DNA of 64,000 nucleotides from the NCBI RefSeq assembly GCF_007752345.1, contig NZ_CP036299.1, forward strand, positions 2,877,501-2,941,500, in the 5' to 3' direction. Position numbers and translations under genes: made by a program. Origin of the DNA: Planctopirus ephydatiae (GTDB lineage: Bacteria; Planctomycetota; Planctomycetia; Planctomycetales; Planctomycetaceae). The notes beneath the pieces are model-generated. The model made no database searches. It saw only the letters and a program-made list of their open reading frames with translations, and was not told where the DNA came from. Positions 61,799 to 64,000 of this stretch are shown here, one piece after another (the stretch's first letter is position 1; every line of letters starts with the position of its first letter).

Positions 61799-63711
61799 GG
61801 GGTCTTCTCCTCCAGAATCAGGCTGATGGATTTGAGATCGATGATGGAGGAACCCTGGAGCTGAGTCGCACGAATCGTCAGTAAGCCCGGGCCTTCAGGA
61901 AGATGAATCGACCCGGCCTGCCAGCGTCGAAATGGCTTCGAGAGCGTTTCGGCTTTGGGACGGGGAATCGTGTCCTGCCGGGTGTCCGTCGGAGGATCAT
62001 GGGCCACGGAAATCGGTACGGAGAGTTTGCTGTCTTGAAAACTGATTTCAAGCTCAGAGCCAATGGCTGTGGCTGGTGATGTCGACTCCAATTCGATGCG
62101 ATAAGTCCCACTGGTGAGGACTTCGACGGGCCAGATGACGGCGCTCTGGTCATCATTCCAGTTCGTAAAATACGAGCTGTTGGGAGCATTCGAACTTCTC
62201 TGAATCTTGCCGAGAGGCTGGCCATCGCGTGCGGGGAGCCAAGTGTATGGCAGCGAAACATATCCCACAGGATAGAGTCGGGAATCTTGTGGTGGATGGG
62301 CTAGATACTCCTTGTGGACAGGCAACAACCACGGGGACCTGAGCATGGCAACCGTATCGAGTCGGGCAGTCTGATCGCGGGTTGCGGGAGGCTGCGATAA
62401 CTCAGCTTGCAGGCGTGCGAGTTGCTGCCTCATGACACTGGCAAGTTCAGGATGAGTGGTGCTGAGGTCGACTTTCTGACCGCGATCGTGCTGTATGTCA
62501 TACAAGCGACCCTGGAAGTCAAGCCGATGGGTAGGGGAACGCAAGCTGAACTTGCCGGCCCAATGTGAGAGTAGAGGTTGTTCGCGCTGAAAGGGAGCAT
62601 TTCTCATTAATGCCGCTGAGGCGTCGAATCCATCGAGCGGCTTGGCGGAATTGATCGGGACGTTCGCCAGGCCCGCTAATGTCGGGAGAAGATCAATCGC
62701 TCCCATGAGCCCGGGTTGTACAGAACCCGGAGGAATATGGCCTGGCCATCGCAGAAATCCGACCGAACGAACTCCACCTTCATCGACAGTCCCTTTGCGG
62801 CCACGCATCTCACCATTCCAACGCGCTGTATTTGGCCCGTTGTCAGAGAAATACAGGACAATCGTCTCGTGTGATAACTGGAGTGAATCCAGTCGTGTGA
62901 GTAACCGACCGACGGCATCATCCTGCTGTTCGATCATGGCATAGACGCATCGGACAGCATCGGCCTCTTTGCCATTGACACCGACATCGCGATCCTTCCA
63001 GCGATTCCAGTAGGTTTGAGGGACGCACCAGGGAGAATGAGGTGTCGTAAGTGGTACATAACAAAAGAATGGTGGCTGGCTGCTGGAGATGAAATCGATG
63101 GCTGCATGCATGCAGGTATCGACAATGTAACCGTTGGAAGTGATGGGTTGACCTTGCGACTCGAGTGGAGCATCGATGTATTCGCTCCAATGGCCTGCGG
63201 TGTATCCCAACTGGACGTCGAATCCCCGAGCCAAGGGGTGGTAGGGGCCTTGTGAGCCATTGTGCCATTTGCCAAAGATCCCGGTTCGATAACCCGCTTT
63301 TCGGAAGTGCTCCGCAATCGTCTGCTCATCGAGGTTGAGTCGCTCCTCACCCAAGGAGACTCCGCGAACACCCGTGCGGAGGGCATATCGACCGGTAAGA
63401 AACTCGGCACGAGTTGGTGAGCAGACCGGGCAGACATAAAAATTTGTCAGCGAGACTCCCTGTTGAGCGATGGAGTCGATATGCGGAGTCTTTACATAGG
63501 GATTTCCACTGACTGAGTAATCGCCCCAACCCGCATCATCCGCGAGCAGCACCACGATGTTCGGACACTGTGGCCTGGCGGATTGTTGAGCCTTTGAAGA
63601 GGTGGAACTGATCAGCACCACGCAACAGGCCAGCAGCATAACGTATGACGATATTCCGAAGCCCATCAGCCCATGCCATCGTCTCAAACACTCGAATGTC
63701 GCCCATCGCAT
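61795..63711 (-). CDS. Arylsulfatase A-like sulfatase
   Basis: 638 aa from ATG 63711, chosen over ATG 63741 because AAGAGG lies 9 bp upstream and the protein then starts MRWATFECLRRWHGLMG before the hydrophobic segment. Motif CSPTR at 97-101, Asp pair in LLADDAGWGDY, FGKWHNGSQGP and FSDNGPNT. The C-terminal 170 residues or so look like an added beta-sandwich (TYRIELESTSPATAIGSELE). The stop overlaps the start of the next sulfatase (ATGA). It is the first gene of the minus-strand sulfatase run; about 200 bp separate it from the divergent SDR gene. Confidence 0.93.
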   Translation of the reverse strand: MRWATFECLRRWHGLMGFGISSYVMLLACCVVLISSTSSKAQQSARPQCPNIVVLLADDAGWGDYSVSGNPYVKTPHIDSIAQQGVSLTNFYVCPVCSPTRAEFLTGRYALRTGVRGVSLGEERLNLDEQTIAEHFRKAGYRTGIFGKWHNGSQGPYHPLARGFDVQLGYTAGHWSEYIDAPLESQGQPITSNGYIVDTCMHAAIDFISSSQPPFFCYVPLTTPHSPWCVPQTYWNRWKDRDVGVNGKEADAVRCVYAMIEQQDDAVGRLLTRLDSLQLSHETIVLYFSDNGPNTARWNGEMRGRKGTVDEGGVRSVGFLRWPGHIPPGSVQPGLMGAIDLLPTLAGLANVPINSAKPLDGFDASAALMRNAPFQREQPLLSHWAGKFSLRSPTHRLDFQGRLYDIQHDRGQKVDLSTTHPELASVMRQQLARLQAELSQPPATRDQTARLDTVAMLRSPWLLPVHKEYLAHPPQDSRLYPVGYVSLPYTWLPARDGQPLGKIQRSSNAPNSSYFTNWNDDQSAVIWPVEVLTSGTYRIELESTSPATAIGSELEISFQDSKLSVPISVAHDPPTDTRQDTIPRPKAETLSKPFRRWQAGSIHLPEGPGLLTIRATQLQGSSIIDLKSISLILEEKTP

Positions 63712-63911
63712 GCACAAAACCTCTTGATATGCCGCAATCATGTTTGGCGATAGTCTAGCGAAAAGGCATCAATAACAGTGCATATGTTTTCTCTCTGTGC
63801 CCAAGATTCACCAAAGATTGATCCCCTTATCTGTAAGATCGCTGGAATCTTGTTGGTACACAGCGGCAGGTCATGTCTGTTTCCACATGTTTTAAATCAG
63901 GTGCGATGAAG

Positions 63912-64000
63912 ATGTCTTTTCAAATTACAGATCGAGTTGTACTGGTGACGGGTGCCAATCGCGGAATTGGAAAGTCGATTGTCGAAACATTTCTGGCCCA
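63912..64000 (+). CDS. Short-chain dehydrogenase/reductase, N-terminus only
   Basis: Cut by the right edge: 29 codons from ATG 63912 (an in-frame ATG at 63906 is an alternative; AGGTG lies about 8 bp before 63912). The visible sequence MSFQITDRVVLVTGANRGIG contains TGANRGIG, the NAD(P)-binding motif of SDR proteins. Substrate unknown. Divergent from the sulfatase run. Confidence 0.85.
   Translation, partial: MSFQITDRVVLVTGANRGIGKSIVETFLA

Overview
The window looks like chromosomal DNA of a planctomycete (phylum Planctomycetota, Planctopirus/Planctomycetaceae-like; the genus is inference). The evidence is the gene content. There are six sulfatases, a paired DUF1501 / PSCyt1-DUF1549-DUF1553 locus, a PVC-type membrane-bound dehydrogenase with a CxxCH cytochrome domain, a Ser/Thr kinase with a zinc ribbon, large secreted low-complexity proteins, and rnpA-yidD without rpmH. 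Base composition is mid-50s GC by eye. I see no rRNA, tRNA, CRISPR array, prophage or complete insertion sequence.

Layout. 1-2.9 kb: two sulfatases on the minus strand, the first cut by the left edge. 2.9-6.3 kb: nadK, a small conserved protein, an M50 (site-2-protease-like) membrane protease and a PfpI/DJ-1 protein. 6.4-10.6 kb: the DUF1501 and PSD1-type pair. 10.8-13.1 kb: rfbC overlapping a GmhA-like SIS isomerase, then a membrane protein. 13.3-15 kb: an ammonium transporter preceded by a very good sigma-54 promoter. 15.7-23.8 kb: secreted oxidoreductase, redoxin-cytochrome-copper-monooxygenase-like protein, unknown secreted protein, Ser/Thr kinase and thioredoxin-like protein. 23.9-29.5 kb: housekeeping genes (pgsA, proB, yidD, rnpA, AroDE-like). 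29.5-34.7 kb: envelope or secreted proteins, one broken by an in-frame amber codon. 34.8-45.3 kb: hemB, an FmdB-like zinc ribbon, eboA-eboB, a STAS protein, a serine hydrolase, a thioredoxin-like protein, two planctomycete-type unknowns, and a CobA-HemD fusion. 45.5-53 kb: a second redoxin/cytochrome/monooxygenase-like protein with EF hands, a degenerate HisE-like protein, an SRPBCC protein, miaA, an ArnT/GT39-like membrane protein, an esterase and a Tat-exported phosphoesterase. 53.1-63.7 kb: a large GC-richer heme-binding dehydrogenase, then four sulfatases on the minus strand. 63.9 kb: start of an SDR gene cut by the right edge.

How the genes fit together. Much of the window encodes exported enzymes for sulfated polysaccharide and sugar breakdown: sulfatases, Gfo/Idh oxidoreductase, PVC dehydrogenase and esterase. 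Redox-active periplasmic proteins (CxxCH and thioredoxin-like) are interspersed, along with tetrapyrrole genes (hemB, cobA-hemD) that could feed heme supply. The functional link is inference.

Most notable signals: a T14 tract that puts the SD-supported ATG of the large dehydrogenase out of frame (possible phase variation or slippage); a GTAG-type REPIN between two sulfatases that supplies the stop codon of one of them; a single in-frame TAG splitting a secreted protein; an AroDE homologue that has lost most catalytic residues; a HisE homologue without its acidic metal site; a sigma-54 promoter for amt; and a minimal eboA-eboB pair.
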